64,000 bases of DNA, taken from Opitutaceae bacterium (GTDB taxonomy: Bacteria > Verrucomicrobiota > Verrucomicrobiia > Opitutales > Opitutaceae). Under the pieces are notes generated by a model, which did not search any database, was not told where the DNA came from, and saw nothing but the letters and a program-made list of their open reading frames with translations. A program made the translations under genes and the position numbers. Below, one piece after another: positions 42,693-52,387 of this stretch; positions within the stretch are counted from its first letter, which is position 1; the number at the start of each line of letters is the position of its first letter. The stretch lies in contig JAEUHC010000003.1 in assembly GCA_016794785.1 (NCBI GenBank), positions 1 to 64,000 of the forward strand, given 5' to 3'.

Positions 42693-43502
42693 ATGAATGG
42701 AATGTTTAAACAAACTAACATGCAGATGAATTCCCTCAACCCCAAGCCCGCAGATCGCTCGCGTTCGCTACGTGGCCTGCGGCTCAACCCCGGCAGCTCG
42801 CTACCGCTGCATGCGCAGGCCGAACAATCGTTGCGCACCCTGCTGGCTTCCCCGGACCAGGGCACTGGCACACTGCTGCCCGACGAGGTGTCGCTCGCCA
42901 ATGCCATGGGCGTGAGTCGCAACACGCTGCGTGCCGCGATTGCGCGTCTGGTCAGCGAGGGCCGGTTGGAGCGCAAGGCCGGAGTGGGCACGCGGGTGGT
43001 CGAACCCAAGATGCACTCCGGGGTCGGCGCATGGCAGAGCTTCACCCGTGAAATGGAGGCCAAAGGCATCAAAGTGGAGACGTATTCGGTCACGGCCCGA
43101 ATGGTCGAGATCCCGGCCGAGGCTGGCCCCCGACTGCTCCTCGAGACCGGCAACGAGGTGCTCTGCCTTGACCGCGTCCGCGGCTGGGACGGAAAACCGG
43201 TGGTTCATTTTCGCTCCTACCTGCATCCACGTCTCAAGCTGGTGATCGACGATGATTTCAACCAACCGCTTTACGAACTGGTGCGGAGTCGTTGCGGAGT
43301 CATTGCGGACCAGTCCGACGAGGAATTGACGGCGGTCGCTGCCGACCGCCGGCTGGCCCGGGTGCTCGCCGTCAAAGTCGGAGCTCCGATCCTGCAGCGC
43401 AATCGCACGGTCTATGATACGCGGCGACAGCCGATGGAATACTCCGTCGTGCACTACCGCGGCGACCGGTTCGAACTCAGTCTCAATCTGCGCCAGCAAT
43501 GA
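42693..43502 (+). CDS. GntR-family regulator (UTRA effector domain)
   Basis: A repressor of up to 269 aa. The winged helix spans residues ~35-105 (LPLHAQAEQSLRTLL, LANAMGVSRNTLRAAIARL, GRLERKAGVGTRVV). The C-terminal UTRA domain has LCLDRVRGWDGKPVVHF, FNQPLYELVRSRCGV, APILQRNRTVYDTRRQPMEY and the closing HYRGDRFELSLNL, as in HutC-type sugar regulators. The start is uncertain: ATG at 42693, 42720 or 42726 all fit. If TTGACA at 42680 is the -35 box, one of the later two is right. It is followed at 24 bp by the sugar porter and kinase, so it probably controls the 43527-55037 operon in response to a (phospho)sugar. Confidence 0.9.
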   Translation: MNGMFKQTNMQMNSLNPKPADRSRSLRGLRLNPGSSLPLHAQAEQSLRTLLASPDQGTGTLLPDEVSLANAMGVSRNTLRAAIARLVSEGRLERKAGVGTRVVEPKMHSGVGAWQSFTREMEAKGIKVETYSVTARMVEIPAEAGPRLLLETGNEVLCLDRVRGWDGKPVVHFRSYLHPRLKLVIDDDFNQPLYELVRSRCGVIADQSDEELTAVAADRRLARVLAVKVGAPILQRNRTVYDTRRQPMEYSVVHYRGDRFELSLNLRQQ

Positions 43503-43526
43503 CCTGCTTACCCCGTCATCCCAGCT

Positions 43527-44918
43527 ATGAACACTAAGCCGCACCGCCCACTCCGCTTCGTCCTCTTTGCGACGGGCGTGACCGCCATCGGCGGTTTTCT
43601 TTTTGGCTACGACACCGCGGTGATCAATGGCGCGAATTCCTACCTCACCGCCCACCTCGGGCTGAATTCGACGCAGGAAGGCCTGGCGGGGGCCAGTGCG
43701 ATCTTGGGCTGCATTCCAGGCGCGATGTTCGCCGGTTTCCTGAGCGACCGGTTCGGGCGGAAAAAAATGCTGTTCCTTTGCGCGACCCTTTACGCGGTGT
43801 CGGGCCTGCTCTCGGCCATCCCACGCACCTTCGACCAGTTTCTGCTCGCCCGGATCATCAGCGGTTTGGGCATCGGCGCGTCGTCCATGATCTGTCCGGT
43901 TTATATCGCGGAAATCGCGCCAGAGAAGTGGCGCGGCCGGCTCGGGGCGTTGTTTCAACTCGGCATCGTCACCGGCATTTTCCTGACCTTGTTTGTCAAC
44001 CTGCTCATCCAAGGGTGGGGGGACGAGGCGTGGAACACGTCCGTGGGCTGGCGCTGGATGCTGGGCATGGAGGTCGTGCCGGCCATCGCCTTTATCGCGC
44101 TCCTGTTCACCGTGCCGGAGAGCCCACGCTGGCTCGCCCTTCGGAGCCGCACCGATGAGGCCCGCGCGATTCTGGAGCAGGTGGACGGACCGGAGCACGC
44201 TGCGACGGAGCTGGCAGCCATCCGGGCGGCGGTGACGCAGGTAGAGCCGCCATTTTCCGCGCTCTTTTCCGGAGCCTACCGTCGCCCGCTGCTGTTGGCC
44301 GTGCTGCTCGCGCTCTTCCAGCAGTTCTGCGGCATCAACGCCATCATGTATTACTCGACGAAGATTTTTGAAACCGCGGGCGCAGGCAAGAATGCCGCCT
44401 TCACGTCCTCCGTCTGGGTCGGCCTGATCAACCTCGTATTCACGTTCGTGGCCATCGCCTTTGTGGACCGGCTGGGTCGCCGTCCGCTGCTGCTCATCGG
44501 CACCGCCGTGCAGGCGGTCGCGCTGGGCCTCGTGGGTTGGATGTTTCATGTCGGGCAACACGGTCCGCTGCTGCTCGGTTGCGTGGTGCTCTTCATCGCC
44601 GCTTTCGCGATGGCGATGGGGCCGATCACCTGGCTGTTCTGCTCGGAGATTTTCCCCAACCAGATCCGCGGCCGGGCCATGTCCGTCGCCGCGTTCGTCA
44701 TCTGGACGGCTTGCTACATCGTGGCCCAGACCTTCCCAATGCTGAACGACAGCCCGGCGATTGGTCCGGCGTTAACTTTCGGGATCTACGCCGCGGTCAG
44801 CCTGGCTTCATTCTTCTTTGTGCTGCTGCTGATCCCTGAGACGAAGGGCCGCACCTTGGAGGAGATCGCGCGGATGTGGAAACCGGTGGAGGGAACCAGC
44901 AAAGGAACGGCGTCATGA
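43527..44918 (+). CDS. MFS sugar porter (sugar/H+ symporter)
   Basis: A 463-aa inner-membrane transporter with 12 predicted helices, of the sugar porter subfamily (XylE/AraE/GLUT-like). Family signatures are GFLFGYDTAVINGA in helix 1, DRFGRKKML between helices 2 and 3, PESPRWLALRSR after helix 6, QQFCGINAIMYYSTKIF in helix 7, DRLGRRPLLLIG and the terminal PETKGRTLEEIA. It imports a hexose or pentose into the cytoplasm. The stop overlaps the ROK kinase start (ATGA), which couples import to phosphorylation. Mannose is a fair guess given two mannose-6-phosphate isomerases downstream. Confidence 0.92.
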   Translation: MNTKPHRPLRFVLFATGVTAIGGFLFGYDTAVINGANSYLTAHLGLNSTQEGLAGASAILGCIPGAMFAGFLSDRFGRKKMLFLCATLYAVSGLLSAIPRTFDQFLLARIISGLGIGASSMICPVYIAEIAPEKWRGRLGALFQLGIVTGIFLTLFVNLLIQGWGDEAWNTSVGWRWMLGMEVVPAIAFIALLFTVPESPRWLALRSRTDEARAILEQVDGPEHAATELAAIRAAVTQVEPPFSALFSGAYRRPLLLAVLLALFQQFCGINAIMYYSTKIFETAGAGKNAAFTSSVWVGLINLVFTFVAIAFVDRLGRRPLLLIGTAVQAVALGLVGWMFHVGQHGPLLLGCVVLFIAAFAMAMGPITWLFCSEIFPNQIRGRAMSVAAFVIWTACYIVAQTFPMLNDSPAIGPALTFGIYAAVSLASFFFVLLLIPETKGRTLEEIARMWKPVEGTSKGTAS

Positions 44919-45874
44919 TCGTCCTTGCCTGTGATCTGGGGGGGACGCGCCTGAAGATTGGCGTGGTGCGCGACGGCCTGATGCTCGCGCGGACTGTTGA
45001 GCAGGCGAACTCGCAGCAGGGACTCGCGCCGCAACTACCGGTGCTCAAGGCCGCCTGGCTGCGACAGCTGGACGGCCTGAATCTGACGCTCACTGACTGC
45101 GCCGGTGTCACGGTGGCTTTTCCCAGTCTGATTGATCAGCCCACAGGCCGGATCCTCGCCGCCTACGCCAAATATGCCGACGCGATGGCGCTGGATTTGC
45201 GGGAGTGGGCGCGCGCCGAGCTTGGTCTGCCACTCGCCATCGAAAACGACGCCCGCATGGCGTTGATCGGAGAGTGGCGCGCCGGCGCCGGCCGCAACTG
45301 CGACAATCTCGCGATGATGACGCTCGGCACCGGGATCGGCACGAGCGCCATCATGGAGGGCCGCATCGTGCGCGGCCGGCATGGACAGGCTGGCGTGCTC
45401 GGCGGACATCTCTCCGTGCGCTACGGCGGACGGGCGTGCAGCTGCGGCAATCTCGGTTGCGCCGAGGCGGAGGCTTCCACGGCGTTCCTCGGAAAGCTGG
45501 CGGAGGGTTTTTCGGATTGGCCGCGGAGTTCGCTCCGGCAGGCCGCGACCCTCGGCTACGCCGAGGTCTTCGCCCACGCCGCGGCCGGAGACGGGTGTGC
45601 CGCGGCCCTGCGCGATCACAGTCTCCTCGTCTGGGGCACGCTCGCAGTGAATTTGATCCACGCTTACGACCCGGAAGTGCTGATCCTCGGCGGCGGCATC
45701 ATGGCCAGTGGCGATGTGATTCTTCCCTCCATGGCCGACTATGTGAACCGCCATGCGCATACCCCTTGGGGGAAAGTGCGCGTGGTGGCTTCCGCTCTGG
45801 GCGACACGGCGGCGCTCGTGGCTGGCGAGTGGCTGCTCCGCGAACACCTCAACTTGGTCGGCAATCTCGCATGA
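44915..45874 (+). CDS. ROK-family sugar kinase
   Basis: A 319-aa ATP-dependent sugar kinase. The phosphate loop is ACDLGGTRLKIGVV, the catalytic Asp region IENDARMALIGEW, and TLGTGIGTSAI follows. The zinc-binding signature CSCGNLGCAEAEAS is intact (residues ~174-187), and the adenosine motif is LILGGGIMASG. ATG 44915 overlaps the porter stop and has AAGGA about 8 bp before it; the longer frame is not needed. It would phosphorylate the imported sugar at C6. Mannokinase or fructokinase activity fits the isomerases downstream. The stop overlaps the sulfatase start (ATGA). Confidence 0.91.
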   Translation: MIVLACDLGGTRLKIGVVRDGLMLARTVEQANSQQGLAPQLPVLKAAWLRQLDGLNLTLTDCAGVTVAFPSLIDQPTGRILAAYAKYADAMALDLREWARAELGLPLAIENDARMALIGEWRAGAGRNCDNLAMMTLGTGIGTSAIMEGRIVRGRHGQAGVLGGHLSVRYGGRACSCGNLGCAEAEASTAFLGKLAEGFSDWPRSSLRQAATLGYAEVFAHAAAGDGCAAALRDHSLLVWGTLAVNLIHAYDPEVLILGGGIMASGDVILPSMADYVNRHAHTPWGKVRVVASALGDTAALVAGEWLLREHLNLVGNLA

Positions 45875-47448
45875 AAACCCAGATTTCCCTTCTCCTCACC
45901 GCGCTGCTGGCGATCACGGCGGGGTGGACTTCGGTTCGTGCCGCCGTTGCGACCTCCGCTGCGGCCCCGCGCCGTCCGAATATCATCTTTTTCCTCAGCG
46001 ACGACCACGCCTACCAGACTATCGGCGCCTACGGCAGCAAGTTCATGCCGACACCGAACCTTGATCGTATCGCCCAGGAGGGAATGCGCTTCGACCGGGC
46101 TTTTTGCACAGAGTCGATCTGCGGCCCGAGCCGTGCGGCGATCATGACTGGAAAATACGGTCATGTCAGTGGCGCGATGGGCTGGCTGCCCTACGACCAT
46201 AAGCACCGCACGTTTGCGGAATACCTGCGCGCCGCAGGCTACCAGACGGCACTCGTCGGCAAATACCATCAAGGCAGCGATCCGGTCGGCTTCGATTACT
46301 ACGACATCCTGCCCGGGCAGGGCGTTTACCACAACCCGACCTTTATCTCGGCGAAAGGGCGGCGGACGATCCCAGGTTTCGTCAGTGATATCATCGCCGA
46401 TCTCTCGCTCTCCTGGCTCGAGCACCGCGACCCCAACCGCCCGTTTGTGATCAGTATTCACGACAAGGCGGCGCACATCTCGTGGCAGCCGGCGAAACGC
46501 CACGAGTCGCTCTTCGACGGCAAGGATTTGCCGGAGCCCGCTTCAATCGGCGACGATCACGCAAATCGCGCCGAGGCGGTGAAGCCCGCTTGGCTGCAGG
46601 TGGACCAGTTGCTGCGCTGGCAAGGGAAGGAATGGGGAGAGGCCCCCGCCGGACTCACGCCCGAACAGCGCCGGAGCTGGCTTTATCAGAAAATGATGAA
46701 GAGCTATCTCGGCTGCGTGGCCGGCATCGACGACAATGTCGGCCGTGTCCTCGACTGGCTGGACCGCAACCATCTCGCGGAAGACACGATTGTCATCTAC
46801 GCCTCCGACCAGGGCTTCTTCCTCGGCGAGCATGGCTGGTTCGACAAGCGCTGGATGATGGAGGAGTCGCTGCGCATGCCGCTGCTCGTGCGCTATCCGC
46901 GCCTCATCCAGCCCGGCTCGGTGGAAACGGCGATGACGCTCAACATCGATTTCGCGCCCACGCTGCTCGACATCGCGGGCGTGCCCGTGCCGGCTGACAT
47001 GCAGGGGCGCAGCCTCCGTCCCGTGCTGGCCGGCCAGGTGCCCGCCGACTGGCGCCACTCGATCTACTATCGCTATTACGCCACGGAGTTCGCGCTGCCG
47101 CCGCATTACGGCGTCCGCACGGAGCGCTACAAACTCATCCATTACCAGGGGCCGATCATCGCCGACGACGGCACGCCCACGGGCGATGCCACGCGGATCG
47201 CCCGCCAGATCGACGAATGGGAGCTGCTCGACCTGCAGGCGGACCCGAAGGAGACCACCAATTTCTACCACGATCCGAAGTATCAGACCGTGGCGGCCGA
47301 CCTGCACCGTGAGCTGGACCGGCTGCGCCAGGATCTCGGCGATGCACCGGCCGCGGGCCCGGCGGGCCTGATGAATCAGCAGGGCCGGCTGGGGCCGATG
47401 CACACGGGGCCTGAAACCGCGCCGCCGGTGCATCCGCCGGGCAAATAA
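45871..47448 (+). CDS. Secreted type I sulfatase
   Basis: A 525-aa sulfatase. The start at ATG 45871 overlaps the kinase stop and begins the signal peptide MKTQISLLLTALLAITAG. The N-terminal metal site is NIIFFLSDDHAYQTIGAYG. The formylglycine motif is CGPSRAAIMTGKYGH, with the Cys near residue 84. Further active-site segments are GKYHQGSDPVGFDYY and TIVIYASDQGFFLGEHGWFDKRWM. The C-terminal tail is proline-rich. It removes sulfate from a glycan before or during depolymerisation. Its tight coupling to the porter and kinase means one regulator controls desulfation and sugar uptake together. Confidence 0.93.
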   Translation: MKTQISLLLTALLAITAGWTSVRAAVATSAAAPRRPNIIFFLSDDHAYQTIGAYGSKFMPTPNLDRIAQEGMRFDRAFCTESICGPSRAAIMTGKYGHVSGAMGWLPYDHKHRTFAEYLRAAGYQTALVGKYHQGSDPVGFDYYDILPGQGVYHNPTFISAKGRRTIPGFVSDIIADLSLSWLEHRDPNRPFVISIHDKAAHISWQPAKRHESLFDGKDLPEPASIGDDHANRAEAVKPAWLQVDQLLRWQGKEWGEAPAGLTPEQRRSWLYQKMMKSYLGCVAGIDDNVGRVLDWLDRNHLAEDTIVIYASDQGFFLGEHGWFDKRWMMEESLRMPLLVRYPRLIQPGSVETAMTLNIDFAPTLLDIAGVPVPADMQGRSLRPVLAGQVPADWRHSIYYRYYATEFALPPHYGVRTERYKLIHYQGPIIADDGTPTGDATRIARQIDEWELLDLQADPKETTNFYHDPKYQTVAADLHRELDRLRQDLGDAPAAGPAGLMNQQGRLGPMHTGPETAPPVHPPGK

Positions 47449-47466
47449 TTCCTGCCCCAACCCATC

Positions 47467-49224
47467 ATGCGAAAGTCCAACTACGAAAAATTCCCTGCCA
47501 TTGCCGTGCCAGACAGTGCGGGCGCGGCGGCCACCGGCTGGCCGGCCATCGCCGACCGTTTGCGCCGGGTGGCCGAGGGGCGGGGAGCCCGGCGGACCGT
47601 GCTCGTGGTGGAATGCTATCCCGGGGTGGACGAGGCCGCCATGCGCGGGGAACTGGCCCGCCACCTGATGCCGACGCTGACCATCGCCGCCAGCGAGGCC
47701 CTGTTGCCACCGGACAAAATCGACGCGCTCGTCGCGCCGTTCCTCGGGGGCCACGATCCCGTTTTCGGCTTCCTCACCAACCTGACGCTGCCGCAATTTT
47801 TCGACGACGAGAAACTCGCCGCTTTGCGCGCGCAGGCCGCCGCCGTGGCGGAAGGTCTCGTCCTGATCATCGGCTGCGGCGCGCGGCTCGTGGCCGACGG
47901 CAACCTGCTGGTCTATGCCGATCTGGCCCGCTGGGAAGCGTTGGGACGTTTCCGGCGCAACGCCTCCGGCAACCTCGGTGTCGCGAACCACACGCTCGCC
48001 GCCAGCCTGCAATACAAACGCGCTTTCTTCGTGGACTGGCGCGTGGCTGACCGCTGGAAGCGCCCGCTGATCGCGCGGTGGGATTTTGTTCTCGATACGA
48101 ATAATCCCGCCGAACCGAAACTCGCCGGCGGCGACGCGGTCCGGCGCGGTTTGCGCCAGGCCGTGACCCGGCCGTTCCGGGTCGTGCCATTTTTCGATCC
48201 GGCGCCGTGGGGCGGTCAGTGGATGAAGGAGGCCTGCGACCTTGACCGTGGCGTGAAGAACTACGGCTGGTGCTTCGACTGCGTGCCCGAGGAGAACAGC
48301 CTGCTGCTCGACCTCGGCGGCGTCCGCATCGAGCTGCCCTCGCTTGATCTCGTGTTTGACCAGCCGCGCGCGCTGCTGGGCGACGCGGTTCATGCGCGTT
48401 TCGGCGACGAATTTCCCATCCGCTTCGACTTTCTCGATACGGTGGGCGGCGGGCATCTGTCGTTCCAGGTTCATCCGCTCACGGAATACATCCAGCAGCA
48501 CTTCGGCATGCACTACACGCAGGATGAGAGTTACTACCTGCTCGATGCCGATCCGGCCGCCACCGTCTATCTGGGGCTGAAGGATGGCGTGGAGCCGGCG
48601 GCGATGGTGCGCGCGCTGGCCGCGGCCCAGGAAGGCGGCGCGCCGTTCGACGCCGACCGTTATTCGAACCAGTGGCCGGCAAAAAAACACGACCACTTCC
48701 TCATTCCCGCAGGCACGGTGCATTGCTCCGGGGCGGGGGCCATGGTGCTGGAGATCAGCGCGACGCCCTACATCTTCACCTTTAAACTGTGGGATTGGTC
48801 GCGCCTCGGTCTCGACGGCAAGCCGCGACCCATCCACCTCGCGCACGGTGCGGCCAACATCCAGTGGGATCGCACCACCGCCTGGACCAAGAAAAATCTG
48901 GTCAACGCCATCGAGCCGGTCGCCGCCGGCGACGGCTGGCGCGAGGAGCGCACGGGCTTGCACGAGCGGGAGTTCATCGAGACGCGCCGCCATTGGTTCA
49001 CCAAGACCGTGGCGCACGATACGCACGGCGGCGTGAACGTCCTCAATCTTGTCCAGGGCGAGGAAGCCGTGGTCGAAAGCCCGACCGGGGCTTTCGCGCC
49101 TTACGTCGTCCACTACGCCGAGACGTTCATCGTCCCGGCGGCAGTCGGCGCCTACACGATCCGTCCGCACGGGCCGGCCATCGGCACCGAATGCGCCACC
49201 ATGAAAGCCTTTGTCCGCACCTGA
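47467..49224 (+). CDS. Class I mannose-6-phosphate isomerase with extra N-terminal domain
   Basis: A 585-aa cytoplasmic enzyme converting mannose 6-phosphate to fructose 6-phosphate. The C-terminal ~360 residues carry the type I isomerase cupin: PFFDPAPWGGQWMKEA, GGHLSFQVHPLTEYIQQHFG (metal-binding HxH-like region), YYLLDADP and DHFLIPAGTVHCSGAGAMVLEIS. The first ~200 residues form a separate domain (RRTVLVVECYPGVDEAAMR, VLIIGCGARLVADGNLLVYADLARWE). It resembles a uridine-kinase-like fold but has no P-loop, a fusion known in some bacterial members. Normal isomerases are 300-400 aa. It lies 18 bp after the sulfatase and 15 bp before the cupin phosphoglucose isomerase. Confidence 0.88.
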   Translation: MRKSNYEKFPAIAVPDSAGAAATGWPAIADRLRRVAEGRGARRTVLVVECYPGVDEAAMRGELARHLMPTLTIAASEALLPPDKIDALVAPFLGGHDPVFGFLTNLTLPQFFDDEKLAALRAQAAAVAEGLVLIIGCGARLVADGNLLVYADLARWEALGRFRRNASGNLGVANHTLAASLQYKRAFFVDWRVADRWKRPLIARWDFVLDTNNPAEPKLAGGDAVRRGLRQAVTRPFRVVPFFDPAPWGGQWMKEACDLDRGVKNYGWCFDCVPEENSLLLDLGGVRIELPSLDLVFDQPRALLGDAVHARFGDEFPIRFDFLDTVGGGHLSFQVHPLTEYIQQHFGMHYTQDESYYLLDADPAATVYLGLKDGVEPAAMVRALAAAQEGGAPFDADRYSNQWPAKKHDHFLIPAGTVHCSGAGAMVLEISATPYIFTFKLWDWSRLGLDGKPRPIHLAHGAANIQWDRTTAWTKKNLVNAIEPVAAGDGWREERTGLHEREFIETRRHWFTKTVAHDTHGGVNVLNLVQGEEAVVESPTGAFAPYVVHYAETFIVPAAVGAYTIRPHGPAIGTECATMKAFVRT

Positions 49225-49239
49225 GCCTTTCCATTTCCC

Positions 49240-49809
49240 ATGTTCAATCTCGACCAGATCCTCTCCCGCTACAATCCCGTCACCGGCGAACTCGCCGGGG
49301 CGAAATCCACCGAGCGTTATCTCGCCGATCTGCGCGGCTGTTTTGCCAACGCGACGGCCTACGAGGAGGCGCTGGCCGCCGGTAATCCGCTCCTCTATCG
49401 CGTGGGCAGCGTTGAACCCGCGGCGGACGAGGGCGACCTGCACTACGGTGTCGGCTGCATCATGCCCGGCAAGATTGGCGATGAATATCATCTGACCAAG
49501 GGTCATCTGCATGCCTGGCGTCCGGCGGCCGAATTCTATTTCGGGCTGTCCGGCGAAGGCGTGATGCTCTTGGAGGACGAGGCCACCGGCGAAAGCCGGC
49601 TGGTGCCGCTCCGGCCGCATCACGCCGTTTACGTGCCGGGCCGCACCGCCCACCGCACGATGAACACCGGGACCGCGCCGCTCACCTACCTCGGGGTCTA
49701 TCCCGCCCGTGCGGGTCACGATTACGGCGCCATCGCCCAGCGCAACTTCCGCTGTGTGGTCGTCGAGCGCGCCGGCCAGCCGGTGATGCTCGCACGCAAC
49801 CAACTCTGA
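49240..49809 (+). CDS. pgiA: Cupin-type glucose-6-phosphate isomerase
   Basis: A 189-aa enzyme of the archaeal-type (PF06560) phosphoglucose isomerase family, interconverting fructose 6-phosphate and glucose 6-phosphate with a metal. Metal-ligand and core motifs are DEYHLTKGHLHAWRPAAEFYFGLSG (read as HxH then Glu), GVMLLEDEATG, and PGRTAHRTMNTGTAPLTYLGVY carrying the last His. Length is normal for the family. It is unrelated in fold to the usual bacterial Pgi. It follows the mannose-6-phosphate isomerase by 15 bp and could direct product into glycolysis or glucose-based pathways. Confidence 0.88.
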   Translation: MFNLDQILSRYNPVTGELAGAKSTERYLADLRGCFANATAYEEALAAGNPLLYRVGSVEPAADEGDLHYGVGCIMPGKIGDEYHLTKGHLHAWRPAAEFYFGLSGEGVMLLEDEATGESRLVPLRPHHAVYVPGRTAHRTMNTGTAPLTYLGVYPARAGHDYGAIAQRNFRCVVVERAGQPVMLARNQL

Positions 49810-49827
49810 TCACCTCGCTTCCTCCCC

Positions 49828-52356
49828 ATGAAACTCATCCTTCGCTTTTTTCCCATCCTGACGATCTGGCTCGGTGTGACGGCCGCCACCGTGGCGGATG
49901 AAGTCGCATCGCGCCAGGTGCTGTCGCTTGACGGCGTCTGGTCGATTGCCGAAGGCAAGATGGACGCGCCGCCCTCGACCTTCAACCGCACCGTGCCGGT
50001 GCCCGGCTTGGTCACGCTGGCGACGCCGGCCTTCACGCCGATGCCGGGACCGAAAGTCGCTGATCGTCGGGCCTTCCCCCAGAAAGATCCGGCCCGCGAC
50101 GCCTTCTGGTATCGGCGCACGTTCCGGTTCGACCAACCGGTTCCCGCCGTCGCCCGGCTCAAGGTCGCCAAGGCCATGTTCGGCTCGCAAGTGATCCTGA
50201 ACGGCCGCCTGCTCGGCGACCATGCCGGCAGCTTCACGCCCGCCTACTACGATGCACGCGCCGCGCTCCAGCCGGGTGAAAACGTGCTGCTCATCCGCGT
50301 CGGGGCCGATCGCGACGCGGTCACCCAGGCGGTGCCAGGCGGCTTCGACAACGAAAAGGACCGCTACATTCCCGGCATCTTCGACTCGGTTGAACTGATC
50401 CTCTCCGGCACACCGCATTTCCTGCGGGTGCAGACCGTGCCGGAGATCGCAACGCAAACGGTGCGGGTGCAGGCGGTGCTGCGCAACGCCGGGCCGGCGC
50501 GGTCCGCCGCCGTGACGTTCGTGGTGCGCGAGGTGAAATCGGGCCGTATCGCCGGTCAGGTCACGAGCGAGCCGGTGGCGCTGGCGGCGGACACGGAGGC
50601 GACGATGGACGTCCGCATTCCGCTCGCCGACTGCCGGCTGTGGTCGCCCGAGGATCCGTTCCTCTACCGGCTCGAGGCCGATACCGGCGCGGACCGGTTC
50701 ACGACCCGCTTCGGGATGCGCGAATTCAGATTCGATCCCGTCACGCGCCGCGCCGTCCTCAACGGCCAGCCGTATTTCATGCGCGGAAGCAACTTCACCC
50801 TCTACCGCTTTTTCGAGGACGACGACTGCCGGCTGCTCCCCTGGACGGACAGCTGGGTGCGTCTGCTGCACCAGCGGGTGAAAGAAATGCGCTGGAACTC
50901 GCTGCGCTACTGCATCGGCTTTCCGCCCGAGGCGTGGTATGACATCGCCGACGAGCTCGGGATCCTGATCCAGGACGAGTTTCCGCTGTGGAAGCTCTCG
51001 GGCGTGAAACGCGGAGAGCTGGAAAAAGAGTATGCCGAATGGATTCACGAACGGAGCAACCATCCCAGCGTGGTGATTTGGGATGCGCAGAACGAGACGG
51101 TCACGCCCGAGACCGGCGCCGCGCTCACGGCCGTGCGCAGCCTCGATCTGTCCGGCCGGCCCTGGGACAACGGCTGGAGCGCGCCCCAGGCGCCCGGCGA
51201 CGCGCTCGAGCAGCACATCTATCATTTTTCCCCTTGGCAGTCCTTTGACCGGTTCACGCTCTCCGATCTGACGCGGGCGAACCGGGTGCCGCGCTCGAAC
51301 GACCACAAGGCGCACGACGGACACAATGCGGTCATCATCAATGAATATGCCTGGCTGTGGCTGAATCGCGACGGCTCGCCGACGACGCTGACCAGAAACT
51401 TCTACGACAATGCGCTGGGCGAAAACGCCACGGTGGCGCAGCGCCGCCACCTTTACGCCACGCACTTCGCCGCCGAGACGGAATTCTGGCGCAGCTACCG
51501 CCACGTGGCCGCGTTGCTGCATTTCTGCAGCCTCGGCTATTCGCGCGCCGACGGGCAGACGAGCGACAACTGGGCGGATGTGACGAAACTGACCTGGGAG
51601 CCGGAGTTCCACCGCCATGTCCGTGACGCCTTTGCGCCGGTCGGCCTGATGATCGAGTTCTGGAGCGAACGCGTGCTGGCCGGGCAAGCCGCGCGGCTGC
51701 CGGTGCGACTGATCAACGACCTCGCACAGGCGTGGGCGGGCGAGATTCACCTGCGCCTGCGCCGCGCCGACACCGGCTCGGTAGTCCGCGAGTTCGGGCA
51801 GCCCGGCCGGATGGAGCCCCAGGGCTCGGCCACGCTAAGTTTCGAGCTCGCCTGGCCGCAGGAGCCTGGCGCCTATGTGTTGGAAGCGGAACTGCGCGGC
51901 GACGACGGGGAACCCGTGCGAAGCCAGCGCGAATTCACCGTTGAGACACGCGCGGAGCAGGGCCTGGCCTTCGGGCGGCCCGCGACAGCATCGACCGGGC
52001 CGGCGCAACCGGACGGTCCCACCGATGCCACCGATGGCGACCCGGCCACCGTGTGGCAGGCGACCGGGCCGCAAGCCTGGCTGGCGGTGGATCTGGGCAG
52101 CGCGCGTTCCATCAGGCGGGTGCGCATCGAGTGGGGCTTCCTGTATGCGGTGGGATTCGCCGTGCAGCTTTCGGCCGATGGCCAGACGTGGAGCGAGGTG
52201 CATCTGGAAAAGGTGGGCCGCGGTGGAGCAAGCGAGATCGGTTTCGCGACGCGGGCCGCGCGTTTCGTCCGCGTGCAGTGCCAGCAGCGCTGCCTGACTC
52301 CCACGCAGATTCCCAGTCCCGGTTACGCCATCCGTGAGCTGCAGGTATTCGACTAA
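49828..52356 (+). CDS. GH2-type glycoside hydrolase with C-terminal F5/8 domain
   Basis: An 842-aa secreted hydrolase. The signal peptide ends near VADE (residue ~24). An N-terminal sugar-binding jelly roll (DAFWYRRTFRFDQPVPAV, GENVLLIRVGADRD) leads to an Ig-like domain (residues ~205-300). The TIM barrel has HPSVVIWDAQNETVTP, where the Glu of NE (~422) is the acid/base, and AVIINEYAWLWLNRDG (~505) is a candidate nucleophile. A discoidin-like F5/8 type C domain (residues ~710-842; GRPATASTGP, AVDLGSARSIRRVRIEW) closes the protein and probably binds glycan. Family members include beta-mannosidases and beta-galactosidases; the mannose-type neighbours favour the former weakly. Confidence 0.9.
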   Translation: MKLILRFFPILTIWLGVTAATVADEVASRQVLSLDGVWSIAEGKMDAPPSTFNRTVPVPGLVTLATPAFTPMPGPKVADRRAFPQKDPARDAFWYRRTFRFDQPVPAVARLKVAKAMFGSQVILNGRLLGDHAGSFTPAYYDARAALQPGENVLLIRVGADRDAVTQAVPGGFDNEKDRYIPGIFDSVELILSGTPHFLRVQTVPEIATQTVRVQAVLRNAGPARSAAVTFVVREVKSGRIAGQVTSEPVALAADTEATMDVRIPLADCRLWSPEDPFLYRLEADTGADRFTTRFGMREFRFDPVTRRAVLNGQPYFMRGSNFTLYRFFEDDDCRLLPWTDSWVRLLHQRVKEMRWNSLRYCIGFPPEAWYDIADELGILIQDEFPLWKLSGVKRGELEKEYAEWIHERSNHPSVVIWDAQNETVTPETGAALTAVRSLDLSGRPWDNGWSAPQAPGDALEQHIYHFSPWQSFDRFTLSDLTRANRVPRSNDHKAHDGHNAVIINEYAWLWLNRDGSPTTLTRNFYDNALGENATVAQRRHLYATHFAAETEFWRSYRHVAALLHFCSLGYSRADGQTSDNWADVTKLTWEPEFHRHVRDAFAPVGLMIEFWSERVLAGQAARLPVRLINDLAQAWAGEIHLRLRRADTGSVVREFGQPGRMEPQGSATLSFELAWPQEPGAYVLEAELRGDDGEPVRSQREFTVETRAEQGLAFGRPATASTGPAQPDGPTDATDGDPATVWQATGPQAWLAVDLGSARSIRRVRIEWGFLYAVGFAVQLSADGQTWSEVHLEKVGRGGASEIGFATRAARFVRVQCQQRCLTPTQIPSPGYAIRELQVFD

Positions 52357-52387
52357 ACCGCCCGTCCCACCCTCGGCCCGGTCGTAA

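Noticed and set aside
42801..44561. Minus-strand frame of ~586 codons opposite GntR and the sugar porter
   Set aside because: It is antisense to two confident genes and has no recognisable motif.
45205..47448. Extension of the sulfatase frame upstream to 45205
   Set aside because: It overlaps the ROK kinase in another frame. The signal peptide and the ATGA overlap place the start at 45871.
46543..49803. Very long minus-strand open frame (~1086 codons)
   Set aside because: It runs opposite the sulfatase, mannose-6-phosphate isomerase and cupin isomerase genes, whose families are clear on the plus strand. It shows no domain and is a product of high GC.
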